From: Silene latifolia
Lineage: Eukaryota > Streptophyta > Magnoliopsida > Caryophyllales > Caryophyllaceae
NCBI RefSeq assembly: GCF_048544455.1
Contig: NC_133538.1
Span: forward strand, 5,548,658 to 5,612,657
Direction of reading: 5' to 3'
DNA: 64,000 nucleotides
Below are positions 32,805 through 43,732 of this stretch, piece by piece. Under the pieces are notes generated by a model, which did not search any database, was not told where the DNA came from, and saw only the letters and a program-made list of their open reading frames with translations. Position numbers and translations under genes: made by a program. Numbering within the stretch: position 1 is the stretch's first letter; every line of letters starts with the position of its first letter.

Positions 32805-34183
32805 TGTAACACCCCCATACACAAAGGTGCCTTACCAAGACCACCTAATGCATGAGAGTGCTACCATCTCAGTTGCCCAAGGCAATGTATATCAAATAGA
32901 CCATCAGAGAACGTACTTTAAATAAATAGTTTATGTGATTACATGAAAAACCAACTGATAAAAAAAATATGATACAAGTGTTCCAAACAAAATCCAACTA
33001 ACGTAAATGAAAATGTCTCTACACAACAGCGGAAGACTACTAGCTGAATCGTGGTGACTCATCCCCAGCTAACCCTCGCACATCCACGTCATACGTGCTC
33101 AATAACTGCTCACCATCCCCGAATGGATCACCACAGTTTTTAAAATAATTAAATGGGGTCAGTTACTGCATACACAATATAAGATAATACAACAATAATA
33201 CACAGACACAATTCTCCAACACCGTCACATCACCAAACATCTGACTAGCTTGAAGGTCTAGCCCTGCCAGATTACTAGTCCCAACCAGTAATCCACTCTG
33301 ACAGTGGGCGACCGCAACCGTTCCCACCTGAGCCCCGCTCATCTTTACCGAGCGAAAACCCATGTTCCTTAATGTGCACATCCCTTCTTGTGACGAGTTT
33401 CACAACGGGCAAATCAAGGACATGAATCCACTCCCGCAAGTGACTCCACTCAGCCGAGGGCACACCTCGCGAACCACAGACAAACAACAACAACCAATTA
33501 CAATATCAACAATACCAAATCAATTACGATATAATAAAATACCAACAACCAACAACCATCTCATAACCATGTATACAATAACAGAGTAGCAAACCCTACC
33601 TGGAAAGCAATCACCACAAATCGACAAAACAACATATCAAAAGCGCTCCTCTACGAAATAACCTCATATCAACATATAATCATACAATCACAATCCAAAA
33701 ACAACAGCACTCCCAAAAACCCCCAAATAACCCAATTTTTGGTTTAACCAAAACCAACGAATTAACATAAAAACTATACTAGGATCTTACCCACAATGCG
33801 ATGGTCTGAACGGTATAAAGAACTCTGCAATCCGATGAATTTAGCCCTTTGGATTTGATAGCAATGCGAGAGGGGATTCAACGTTGTTTGTTTTCTCTTG
33901 TGAATGTTTTAGAAAAAGGTGAAAAGTACAAGAAACTGTTGAAAAGTACTTTATATATCATTTCACGCATTGCTATCAAACCCGGCCAAAAATATGTATA
34001 AACCAACTTAATAGATCGAGTAACTGAGGTACTCGATCGAGTACCGCCTACTCGATCGAGTTGCCCTTACTCGGTCGAGTATCCATCAGGTAGAACACAG
34101 TCCAGAACGCAAAACTAACTTACTCGACAGAGTAAGCCTTACTCGATAGAGTACCCAACAGCTCATAAATCCGTAATATTACA
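32805..34183 (-). repeat. Chromovirus-like LTR, second piece
   Basis: 1379 bp with termini TGTAACACCC...ATATTACA on plus. Right of it comes gtcttccctccttaaaaa, a polypurine tract on the minus strand, followed by gaacttcgtccccgaagttc, a 3'-end signature of chromoviruses. Array of palindromes at 34014, 34035, 34054, 34073, 34126 and 34145, 19-21 bp apart within groups, 57 bp upstream of a minus-strand TATATAAA (33950-33957). Confidence 0.6.
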
Positions 34184-36949
34184 GTCTTCCCTCCTTAAAA
34201 ACGAACTTCGTCCCCGAAGTTCAAACCCAACCTATAAAACATGAACTCCTAACACTAACTCCACCAACTATGCCTACCTCCACAACATGGCACACAATAT
34301 CGTATCAACTACATTATAGCCTCACAACAAAAACTCCATACACTACCGAATACAATCCACAAACGCCGCTAGCTCCGTCTCACTAACATATTATCCACTA
34401 GAAAATCAAATATCAAGACAATCCACGATGCGAGATCAACCACCAAATGGAATGTTACATTCTACCACCCTTAAAATGAACTTCGTCCTCGAAGTTTACT
34501 CATACTCATAAACATCATCACCCAAACTATCAACACTATCGAAGTTTACTCACACCCATAAAAATTATACTACTACCAGCACTGCCATGACCTTTAATAA
34601 TATCAACCACAATACAAATCCATCCTTTATTCTCCACCAAGACTCAAACTTCTAAATATATCAAACATCCAAATATGCTGCAACATGTACAACCATCAAA
34701 CTCTCTTTGTCGTATCCTACTCCTCTTAGGATAAATGTTACGTCCTCGTAACCCACTAATACTAAATCCTTAGCTATATCTTCTCATTATCCTCATCACC
34801 ACCGCATGTGAATGATAACCGCTTATAACCTCAACACCTACAACCATGCCTATATTCAGAGCTCTATTTCTCTAACAGTTCTCATACCTCAAATCATTCG
34901 GCACACCACCTTACCTATACCACAAAATCCTTAGCATAACTAATACTCCAACTCTTCCAGAGTACCTCAAAAAGACATACTTCTTTATACATGCACTTAT
35001 CTCCACAATCATAACTCACGATCCACAATTGTTACACACACTCTCACTAAATCTTCAAGTTCTCCATTTTATTACCGCAAAACTCATCCATAACTTAATA
35101 TGATACTAATTCCCAACACCCTATACCCACTGTCCCAATAAATATTACGAACTACTTGCCCCTTCCAGCTCAGCACACACATTCCACAAAACGCTTGCCA
35201 CAACTATGTCAACCAATGTCTCATCTAAAACAAGGTCAAAAGTACACTAACAACCTCTCACAACTGTGTCCCATTAACAGAATATCGCTACAGCATGAAA
35301 ACAATAGAAACATAAGCAACTCTCTTCCATATCACACTTTAACCTCACTCCCCAGCCGAAACTAGTAAGAAACATCAATAAACAAAACAACCGTCTATAT
35401 GTCCAAACCGAAACTCACAGGAAACAGCAGTAAACAAAACAACCATCTATATAACGGGTATACGCTTTCGAAACCTTGTCTCATAAGTATCTCGTCTACT
35501 CCACCACAACCGATGACGACATCGCAACACCGCCACCAACAGCCGCACCGCACCACGAAAATACTCGTATCACAACACGAAGTACCATGCCGGATCGCCA
35601 CCCGAGGCACAACAACCATATCGATAGTCATTACAACTTATACAATCCCACGAAAACTTACTCAGTATACCTTCTTTACAAGAAAACTTCCTTAAAACCG
35701 CTTTTTTGGATCACAACGCAACATATCATACATAATAAACAGGTAATAACCTTAGGAATCTTATCCATACTATTACTCATGAGGTCGGAACCTCACACTA
35801 TCACTTACATATATCATAAATACACATACAAGTATAACTAGTCATTCTAGATCACCCAATTTACCACTTTTATGAATATCATCCTATTAGGTTACATACT
35901 CAACATTTATTATGGAACACTCAAATACGACTTTATAACTATCACACCATACCACTACTCGTGAGGTCAAAACCTCACACAAACATTTACACACATCATA
36001 GACCCATAATCGAATCTAACTAGACAATCCCGATCACGTAAATTACCACCTGAAAAAGTTTACCTCTCGCCCGAGCTTAACTCGTATGCTCCTTATATCA
36101 CATTCTTCCCTTCGCATAACTATCACCTCCTGACAAATGTAACCATACCATTAATACCCAACTACTAGTAGACAGCTCCTATATCCACATCTTATACTCC
36201 CTCACAACCCTCTATACCAATCCGACCTCCACAAAATCAACCTCTCCAGGACGGGTATCTACTCTATTTAATGTCATCCTTAACTACTAATGATAACATC
36301 ACAACACCACCCTCTTTTCTATAAAAAATCTCTTACACTCACCTCTAAACATAACAACTCATTTCTATCTTCGGTTAACATCCCAAATAACGAGCATCAA
36401 ATCCATCAACAAAATTACCTCAACATTCATTCCAATTATATCCTTAATTATATCGTCAACTAACTCTCCACCAAAATCTCATATCTTACAAATACTCTAC
36501 CAACTTCTTACTTCCTTAAGTCCTCAAAACTCATGGCTAACATGTCATCCTGAAACTCCTATATAACCATTAACTCACACCCTCTCATGATGCTATTGTA
36601 CATCTCCATGATTCCTTACTTTCATGTTCCTTAACTCTGGTCAATGTTCTCTCAGCTTACTTCCATCCTTCTTTTCCCTTTACACTCAACAATACCAATT
36701 AACAATTCATCTCCTTACTCTTTGTACTTAATTCTTTAGTAATCCGATTACCTTCTCGTTGCTCCACAACTCAAATTCCATTAATTCATATCAGTATCTT
36801 TCACTCTCCCTTATCACTGATTCTCTCTCATCATGCTACTCACTCACACTTGCCACCATTAAGTCCACTCAATCAACGATTACTCATCAATTAATTGCAT
36901 CTCTCTTTTTACGTCTCTAGAACCAAAATTTCACTTTATACCATTAATT
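34184..36949 (-). other. Degenerate internal region of chromovirus-like element
   Basis: About 2.8 kb, C/A/T-rich on plus, with no recognisable gag, RT or integrase. Near 34459 a second LTR-type end (gttaca) is followed by another polypurine-like ttctaccacccttaaaa and cttcgtcctcgaag, so the 3' end is duplicated or two elements are fused. Plus-strand ORFs at 35156-35841 look like low-complexity chance ORFs. The border with T1 gag near 36949 is approximate. Confidence 0.4.
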
Positions 36950-38003
36950 GCCCATGAGTTAGGGCGAAGACGACCATTTGGTGGCGAGGCCTTTGATCTA
37001 CTGACTTTCCAAGTCAAAGTGGCGGATGTAGTCCTTGATTGGTTCTCCATTCGACTGCTTGAGTGTCAGCAGCTCGACTATCGTCCTTTCGCGCCTCCTG
37101 TTGCTAGAATACTGGTCTCTGATGTGTTTGCATAGGTCTTCATAGGATTTATTTGATCCGTCCAGCAAGCCTCTGAACTAAGACTGTGCAAGTATGATTA
37201 GGGTTATCGGAAAGACTTTAAAGCACAAAGCGTCTTATTCATCCCAGATTTCCATGTGACTCTCGTATGCTGGTAGGTGGTTGTCTGGATCTGTCGTTCC
37301 GTTAAACTGGACTATTGGCATCTTAATCTTGGGGACTTTCATCTTTCTGATTTTCCATCTGGTGGGTTTAGCATGGATGGAAGACTCACTTGCGACGACC
37401 GCTCTAGGGTTGCCGCATGGTCACCTTCCTCTTGCCTCTATCAGTCAAGCGGAAGAATACAGATTTAGTTTTCTCACTCAGCTTGCTTCTCCTGGAAGCG
37501 CCTCACGGGGGAGTGTGATCGTCATATGATGATGTGGTGGACTCCTGCACTGTGTAAGTGCGGGTCTTCTCACGACACTTGCTACTCTCCACCTCCATTA
37601 GAGTCTTGGCACTGAACAAATGTCTGGGATTGATGCGGGTTGGACTTTCTCAATGTACTCCTTTCGTGGAGGGGCTGAAAGAACAATTTGGGCTTGTTGT
37701 AAAGCCTTGATCACTGTGGCTAACTCGTTGGGACTCAAGAGTTATATATTTATCAGCCATGCCCTTGGGTGGTACTGGCGTGTCATCTTGATTCGTTATC
37801 CCCTTGAGTCGAGTGTCAGCGTCACGAAGAGTAGTAACACCAGGCGTCACCGCTTGAACCTGTAGCTGAGTGGTAGATCATTTTGACGGAGATCTTGATG
37901 GTGCTAGGTTGTGAGCGTACTTAGCACGCTCGGAATGTCCTTCTCCGACGTTTACCTATATAGGCATTTTTAGGGTGATTCTTGTAGGAATTTTATGTAA
38001 AGA
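36950..38003 (-). pseudogene. T1 gag, N-terminal part
   Basis: Minus-strand pieces include TPGVTTLRDADTRLKGITNQ (about 37850), a region around 37300, and the retrotransposon gag core YEDLCKHIRDQYSSNRRRER followed by LLTLKQSNGEPIKDYIRHFD and VFALTHG (37150-36950). Several stops and at least two frameshifts. About 100-150 residues before the zinc finger are missing, so the chromovirus-like insertion came with a deletion or the piece decayed. Confidence 0.65.
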
Positions 38004-38021
38004 TCCCCATAGATGGCGCCA
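38004..38021 (-). promoter_or_regulatory. Primer binding site of T1
   Basis: Minus-strand TGGCGCCATCTATGGGGA, three bases inside the LTR end; close to the TGGCGCC-type site common in Tat elements. Confidence 0.7.
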
Positions 38022-38024
38022 AAT

Positions 38025-38509
38025 TGTTTCGTGTCGAAAATAATCAAGTCAGCGTCGCCCAAGCTTGAGTCGAGTCAACGCTCTCCTTTCGGATGTTGTA
38101 TGGGATGATGTCCCTCTACCTCGAGCTTTGCCTGCATATGTAACACACAAGGCCTCGAGGGGTGTCCTGAAGGGCCCCTCTCCGATGCCTAAGTTAGAAT
38201 GGTATCGTTAGATGTATAGTCGAGACCTTTGGCATGAGGCTCAATCCCAGTCTCTCTCTTAGATGCTTTAGGTAGTCTTACTTCTAGATAAAGAATGGAG
38301 TTGTTGTTGTCGTGATTGATTGACTGAATGTCGTTATCTTTCCTTACAAGGATCTTTTGTCTCTATGTAACTGCCTTTCTTTGAAGGAATTTAAGGGAAG
38401 ATATTTATGTGAAAGAGGTTGTGTACGTTACGTTTGACTTGGATGTCATTTGGAGCCGTTTCACCTGTCAATTGTCATATGGGTCGGGTCGACTCGGCGT
38501 GCCCCATCA
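38025..38509 (-). repeat. T1 5' LTR
   Basis: 485 bp; on the element strand it starts TGATGGGGCACGCCGAGTCG and ends GACACGAAACA before the primer site. The partner LTR is missing, so the outer border is inferred from TG/CA ends. Confidence 0.6.
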
Positions 38510-38804
38510 CTTAGCATTAATTGCATGATTAATTACATAAACCAATTTCTCATGATGTTTACTGCCAAAGTTGCATCCTTTATCATTTATTTAGCCTTCA
38601 GTAACACGATTAGTGAGTAGTCCTTTAACTGGGACTCGATTAACCCCGATATGTGTAATTTATTTACTTGATTCCCATTTGATTATTTGTTAGAAGTTTA
38701 GTAATGGTTGACTAGAGGATTGACTTATGGAAATGATTTTTTGTGGGTAATGATGATTCTTGACCCTTTTCTAGTGGTGAGAACCAATTAGGTTGGGAGT
38801 CGGG
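38510..38804 (+). repeat. Athila-like LTR remnant, left piece
   Basis: Contiguous with 45163-45785 once A3 and one copy of TCGGG are removed. No coding content; the upstream half of this LTR is missing. Confidence 0.5.
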
Positions 38805-39104
38805 TGATACGTGCATTTTATATAGTCTTTTTAGGCCTTTTCATGCACGTATTTCTATGCTTTTATCGTAGTTTTATGCTACGAAATGCCCCAAATATGC
38901 TACTTTGGGTTATTTTGTCTTATTTGCAGGAATGAACCAGAAAGTAGTGAAATCAAGCTTTTTATCGTCTGTTTTGCATGCATTTGGAGGAAGAGTGAAT
39001 TTGGAGCGGAATTATAGTTGTCTTGGGATGCGTGAAGCTGTTTCGGGAGCTAAAAAGACAAGTCATAGCTGAACTAACGAGAATTATGAGCTGCTGAATT
39101 TAGT

Positions 39105-39300
39105 TTTCACTCGATCGAGTACTTAACTGGTCGATCGAGTGGTTTTAGGTCAAATAATCAGTCGATCGAGTACTTTAGTTCGTCGATCGAACAGTTTCAT
39201 ATTAGTGTTTAGTCGATCGAGTAGTATTTATGGTCGATCGAACGTTTTAAGCTCTGGTTTGCTCGATCGAGTGGTTCTAAATCACTCGATCGAGTGGTTT
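39105..39300. repeat. ACTCGATCGAGT array in A3 5' LTR
   Basis: GATC centres begin at 39113, 39133, 39164, 39185, 39215, 39236, 39265 and 39288; gaps 20, 31, 21, 30, 21, 29, 23, i.e. four 50-51 bp units. It ends 75 bp upstream of the TATA box. Confidence 0.93.
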
Positions 39301-39362
39301 ATCCTACGGGCTTGGGCTTTTTAGTTTATTTCCGTCATTAGGTTAAATAAATCCTATTTTCT

Positions 39363-39370
39363 TATAAATA
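39363..39370 (+). promoter_or_regulatory. TATA box of A3 5' LTR
   Basis: TATAAATA in cttataaataggaag; identical box in the 3' LTR at 44288-44295. Confidence 0.65.
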
Positions 39371-40237
39371 GGAAGTTAGGGCGTCATTGTAATCTCTCTG
39401 TCTCTTCTCTTCTCTTCTCCCCTTTTTCGATACTTAATACACTGTTATGTTACTTCGTTCATTCTTATTTTCCGAATCCTTACTCTATAACTTTTTCTTC
39501 CCTTTTATTCTTCTTTGTTTCTTTATTGCTTTTATTATTTCTCTATTTAGTTGCCATGTCTTATGTTATTATATTAGCAATTGCTAGTGTAGTATCCCGA
39601 GCCATGCGTAGCTAATTCCTTTAATATGTTAGGACTAGGGAAACCGTGGTAGCAATATGTTAGGATCGACATGATTAGATTAGTTTTGCGACAAGAATTG
39701 TATTAAGCAATATAATTGTGATTAGGTTGAATGAATGCACGCAGGAGACCGATTAATTAGTTACCCCCGACCTGGATCGAAAGATTGGAAGGGAAGGCTT
39801 GCTTAATTACAATAGGTGATACCTAATCAGGGCGAAAGCTAAGTTAGGGATACCCTTGGACGATTAGAGACCGAAAGGGTATAATCGTAGGTTTAAGGAC
39901 CGAAAGGTGACGACCTCGCTCTTCTTATCAATAATTTAATCGACTCAGTTGACCCGATAGTGTAGCTGCCACGGTAGACCGATTCCTAGCATATTTCTCT
40001 CTTTTATCTGATTTACCCGTGTATTTCTTCATTAATTTCTCTCATTCCTTTCCCTCTTGCCTTAGTCTCTTAGTTTAGTTCAATCAAATCAAACTCCCAA
40101 TTGTGACATTAGACAGATAGAATAGACAAGTGAATAGTAAACCGCCTCCCTGTGGAGATCGACCCTACTTACCGCTGACTTATGTTAGTAGTACTTAGGT
40201 AATTTATTTTTGGTACAGAAACGACCGTATAAAATTT

Positions 40238-40255
40238 TGGCGCCATTGCCGGGGA
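40238..40255 (+). promoter_or_regulatory. Primer binding site of A3
   Basis: TGGCGCCATTGCCGGGGA, one base different from the A2 site. Confidence 0.85.
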
Positions 40256-40434
40256 GGCAACTATTTATTTATTTGATTAAATCTATCTGATTTTAGCCTC
40301 AGGGGATTTTTCCCTTGAGGTCGTTCTAATCTTTTTCTTTAGTGTTGTTTTAATAGGCCCTACAGGTCCCACCTAGACAGTTCTAGGTGAAAGATTGTCA
40401 AAGAGAAGGCTTGAGTACCTTTGACCCATCATCT

Positions 40435-41628
40435 ATGTCCCATTATATAGCAAAGCAGGTGATTTACTGCGGGAGATGTGGTGCTGCTGAGCACAATGCA
40501 GCCTTTTGCGTGGTAGAAAATGACGAAGTTTACGCGTTCTAGCAGCGCAGTCGAGTTAGTCAAGCAGCTGTAGTTGTGCCGCCACATCCACCCTATCAAT
40601 GGCCACCGTAACAAGATCCTCCTGATATACAGAAAGAAGAGATTGCGGAGCTGAAATCTTTGTTGGAAATACTTGCATCCAAAAGGCAAGAGAGTGATAG
40701 ATGTATGGAAGCTCAATTCATTGAGTTGGAGTCACAAATAGCTCAGCTAGCTGCTGAGTCGGATAGTAGGCAACCAGAAGAGGTGTACTTTACTGAGTGC
40801 GGTTTTCCCCATGAAGAAACCGTGTTGCCTAATGTTGAGGATGATTTTTATGACTCGGATGACAAATTTCTATCATATTTCAGTAGTTTACACGAGGATT
40901 TCAGCGCTGTACAGGAAGAATCACTCGATCGAGTGACTTATATTAGTCGATCGAGTGAATTTCCAGAAAAGCTGTTCGATCGAGTGGTTCAAAGCACTCG
41001 ATCGAGTGAAAATCAGGAGGGAAGTCCTCGATCGAGTAATAATTCTGCTCGATCGAGTGAGTTGGCCAGCGAGAGCAATGATTTGTTGCTTGGGTTCTTT
41101 TTAGACGACAATTTTGATGATGATAATGGATACGGTGAATCGCCCCTATTCAAGGCCGAGTTGGATGCACTTGAAGCTGCGATTTACGGGACGAAATCCA
41201 CTGAGAAGGGTGACGAAAGGACAACTGAGTCAGTAATTGCTCCTAGTACGGAAGAGGTAATAAATTCCTTTATCTATGATTCCATCGTTGAGAGCAACCT
41301 ACCTGAGGTAATTAGCGATAATTTTATTATTGTTAATATTCAAAGTACGCTACCTCGTTTGACTCGTGCTTTTAATGCTATACCCTCTCACATGTGGACG
41401 CGTAATTTAACGATTTTTCGCCGTCCTTATCGTTTCAATTTCGTTAATCTAAAACGGGGCCCTAATTTATCGTCAATTGCTCCTGCGCTCCTATATTTTG
41501 TGGATAAATTTAGGAGCTCTCATAGGAAATTTGTTAGACTTAAACAGTTAAACAATTTTATTTCCTATATTTTTTATTCCACTGTGGTGCTACTTACATT
41601 TTTGTGTAGCACATGCGCAGATTTATGA
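40435..41628 (+). pseudogene. A3 gag-type gene: zinc knuckle, palindrome repeats, hydrophobic tail
   Basis: ATG at 40435 lies 180 bp after the primer site. CCHC knuckle CGRCGAAEHNAAFC at residues 12-25; TAG ten residues after its last Cys (40540-40542), matching the A2 position; second stop TAA at 40609-40611. The frame then stays open from 40612 to 41628: coiled coil (EEIAELKSLLEILASK), acidic region, and LDRV/RSSE repeats encoded by six palindromes whose 22/29 spacing alternates the frame. The C-terminal third (MWTRNLTIFRRPYRFNF...) is unlike A2 gag and ends in a hydrophobic segment (ISYIFYSTVVLLTFLCS) that could span a membrane, perhaps an env-position ORF relic fused after loss of pol. 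No capsid domain. Confidence 0.75.
40921..41060. repeat. Palindrome array inside A3 gag-type gene
   Basis: Centres begin at 40927, 40949, 40978, 41000, 41030 and 41051; gaps 22, 29, 22, 30, 21. Unit 51-52 bp, three units. Confidence 0.93.
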
Positions 41629-43718
41629 TTTAATGTTGCGCGCTTTGAGCTGTTTTGATTGTGATTAATTAGAGAGGCTCGAAGAAAAAGAAGGTCGAGC
41701 TGGGACCTGACTGAAGCTAGCGCTACCCGGAAGGCAATCCGGAGTTTTTATTTTGCATTTTTATTTCATTTCAGTTGTAATAAATGGTTTTCATACCATA
41801 GACTATATCAGTATGCTTGTTTTGTTAGTTTGCGGGCTGTTTTTATTGCGTTTTGCAGGAACACACTGAGGATCACTCGATCGAGTACTTTTTGTACTCG
41901 ATCGAGCACTTTTGCTGATAAATCCTCTCGATCGAGCAGTTTTCCTCTCGATCGAGCACCTGCAAAGAGAGAACTACTCGATCGACCTAATTTCCTTTCG
42001 ATCGGGCAGTTTTGGATGCTCAACCCACTCGATCGACCACTGTTCGAGTGCCATCGAGTGTTTTTGACTTGGATTAGCTTCCTGTGACGGTATTCCAAGC
42101 CTTTGGCAACCTCCCATGTTCACGGTCGGTTTGGGGAGGTCCCTCTTTCACGTATCTTGTAAGCTTTCCGTATTATTTCTCTTCTTCCTTTAGTTTGCAT
42201 TTCCTTTCCATGTTTTGGTACAATGGGGGCATTGTACAGTTTGGTTTGGGGAGGTTATGCATCCATATCTGTGTCTGCATACTGTTTTTATTTGCATTTC
42301 TGTTATCACGTTTAATCTTCGTATGCATTGTTGTTTATTTTTCATATAAAATTCAAATCCCATAAAAATTGAAAAATTGTTAAAATTCAAAAATTTCACG
42401 TTTATTTTAGCATGTAGGTGGAGTCGGAACGGTGGATTTCAGTGATGAAATTGCACTATTATTTGTCTTTTTGCTTAAGCCTTGCAATAAACTATTATTC
42501 TTTTTAGCTTTGTCTAATTGCATATCTACGAGTTAATGTTGAATTTAGCTGAACAAATAGACTTGACCTGAAATTTTGGCAACCTACTTATAATTTCTAA
42601 GGATTAGAGCCTTATAAACTGGTGTCATTTGTGACCGGTTTCATGTAGGATTGTGAGTAGTTACTCCTTGCATAGCATGTTCATTAATTTGGACGTATAT
42701 GAAATTCAATTGCTTTTTGCCTGCATACATTTGGGTTAGTGGTTGGTGTCACATACAGGGAGGTGCTTACAATTTCCCTTTCTTTCATTTTTACCCATTT
42801 AACTCCACATTAGCCAAATTTGCCTGTTGACCCTTAGCTACATTCGAAATTCAGCCTGCCTTGCCAAGCTAGTTTAGTGTATGTTTTGCGGTATATATTT
42901 CATTGTGCCAAGTTTGGCTTGTATCTGTTGATTCGGAGTTGGTATTTTATGAAGAAAAGGAGGTTGATGAAAAAAAAAACGTGAAAAAAAAAGAAAAAAA
43001 AAAGAAAAAAAAATTTGAAAAAGGAATTCGGAAAAAGAAAAGAAAAAAAGAAGAAACCGAAAAAAAAATAGAAAAAAAAAGAAAGAAAAAAAAAGATGTT
43101 GTTTGATGAGACGGTTTCACTCCTATGCTTTATTTACATTTATTGAGGAGTATTTTCAGTTCGGTTTGGTGAGTTTTGTGCCAATTGAAGGGCATATGCG
43201 CTTAATTCATAATTGAGTGAGAATGGATGCTGTCATTTGGTTCTGTTTAGGTACTATCTTGATCACCTATACCTCCATATTCCCATAAATAATTTTCCTT
43301 TTCTTTCCCATTGCCTCACTTTACCATATTTTTGTAAGCCCTCGGCTGTGACAGGACCTTGTTTGGTTGGAATGTGTGTACGGTAGCTAGAATTGTCTAT
43401 CATATTAGTTGCATGCATGTTTATGTGGGTCGTAGTTTAGGTGAGCGACTATATTTCTTTCTCTCTTACATATATATGTTCACCCTTTGCTTCATGAGAG
43501 AAGAGTGACCCGTGAGAGTCCATTATTAAAGGTCTTGCAAGGTCGACAGTTCAGCTTTATTATAAACATCTTATAACTCGTTTGCATTTGACTGTTTTGC
43601 TATAAGTGTTAGTTTGCTTGTATTAAATTGGTTTAAGTGGGCATTTGTAGCTAGCTCTGAGTTATCTTTTCCGTTCCATTAGTTTGCATTTAGTTTACTC
43701 GAGGACGAGTAAAGGTTT
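41629..43718 (+). other. A3 3' non-coding region
   Basis: 2.1 kb without a gene. It contains a palindrome array (41879-42060), polypurine-like sites GGTTTGGGGAGGT at 42128-42140 and about 42243-42255, an A/G purine tract at 42953-43097 and text alignable with A2 11331-13300 in inverse. The ORF inside the purine tract is an artefact of low complexity. Confidence 0.65.
41873..42060. repeat. ACTCGATCGAGT array in A3 3' non-coding region
   Basis: Centres begin at 41879, 41900, 41930, 41950, 41980, 42000, 42031 and a degenerate site at 42052; gaps 21, 30, 20, 30, 20, 31, 21. Confidence 0.93.
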
Positions 43719-43732
43719 GGTTTGGGGAGATT
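43719..43732 (+). promoter_or_regulatory. Polypurine tract of A3
   Basis: GGTTTGGGGAGATT just before TGATACGTGCC. Confidence 0.8.

Larger units (their letters stand above)
28670..38509 (-). mobile_element. T1: Tat-like Ty3/gypsy element, 5' half, heavily broken
   Basis: Minus-strand order: 5' LTR (38025-38509), primer site, gag (38003-36950), gag zinc finger (31537-31436), protease and RT start (29844-28670). S1 and chromovirus-like LTR sequence are inserted in it, and A2 cuts it in RT. The remaining pol and 3' LTR were lost on the other side of A2. Confidence 0.75.
38805..40231 (+). repeat. A3 5' LTR
   Basis: Starts TGATACGTGCATTTTATATA and ends cgaccgtata, one C short of the CA end seen in the 3' LTR. 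TATAAATA at 39363-39370. Confidence 0.92.

Noticed and set aside
32805-34183. Solo chromovirus LTR with target duplication
   Set aside because: The base run after 34183 is a polypurine tract and does not repeat ATACT (32800-32804).
35156-35841. Plus-strand ORFs rich in Thr/His/Pro
   Set aside because: Composition-driven open frames in C/A-rich DNA of a degenerate retrotransposon, with no domain or start context.
36950-38509. T1 and R1 as one element split by A2
   Set aside because: T1 protease/gag differ clearly from R3, whose integrase end matches R1; the parts flanking A2 belong to different families.
42903-43106. Lys/Glu-rich small protein
   Set aside because: Translation of an A/G tract; no conservation expected.
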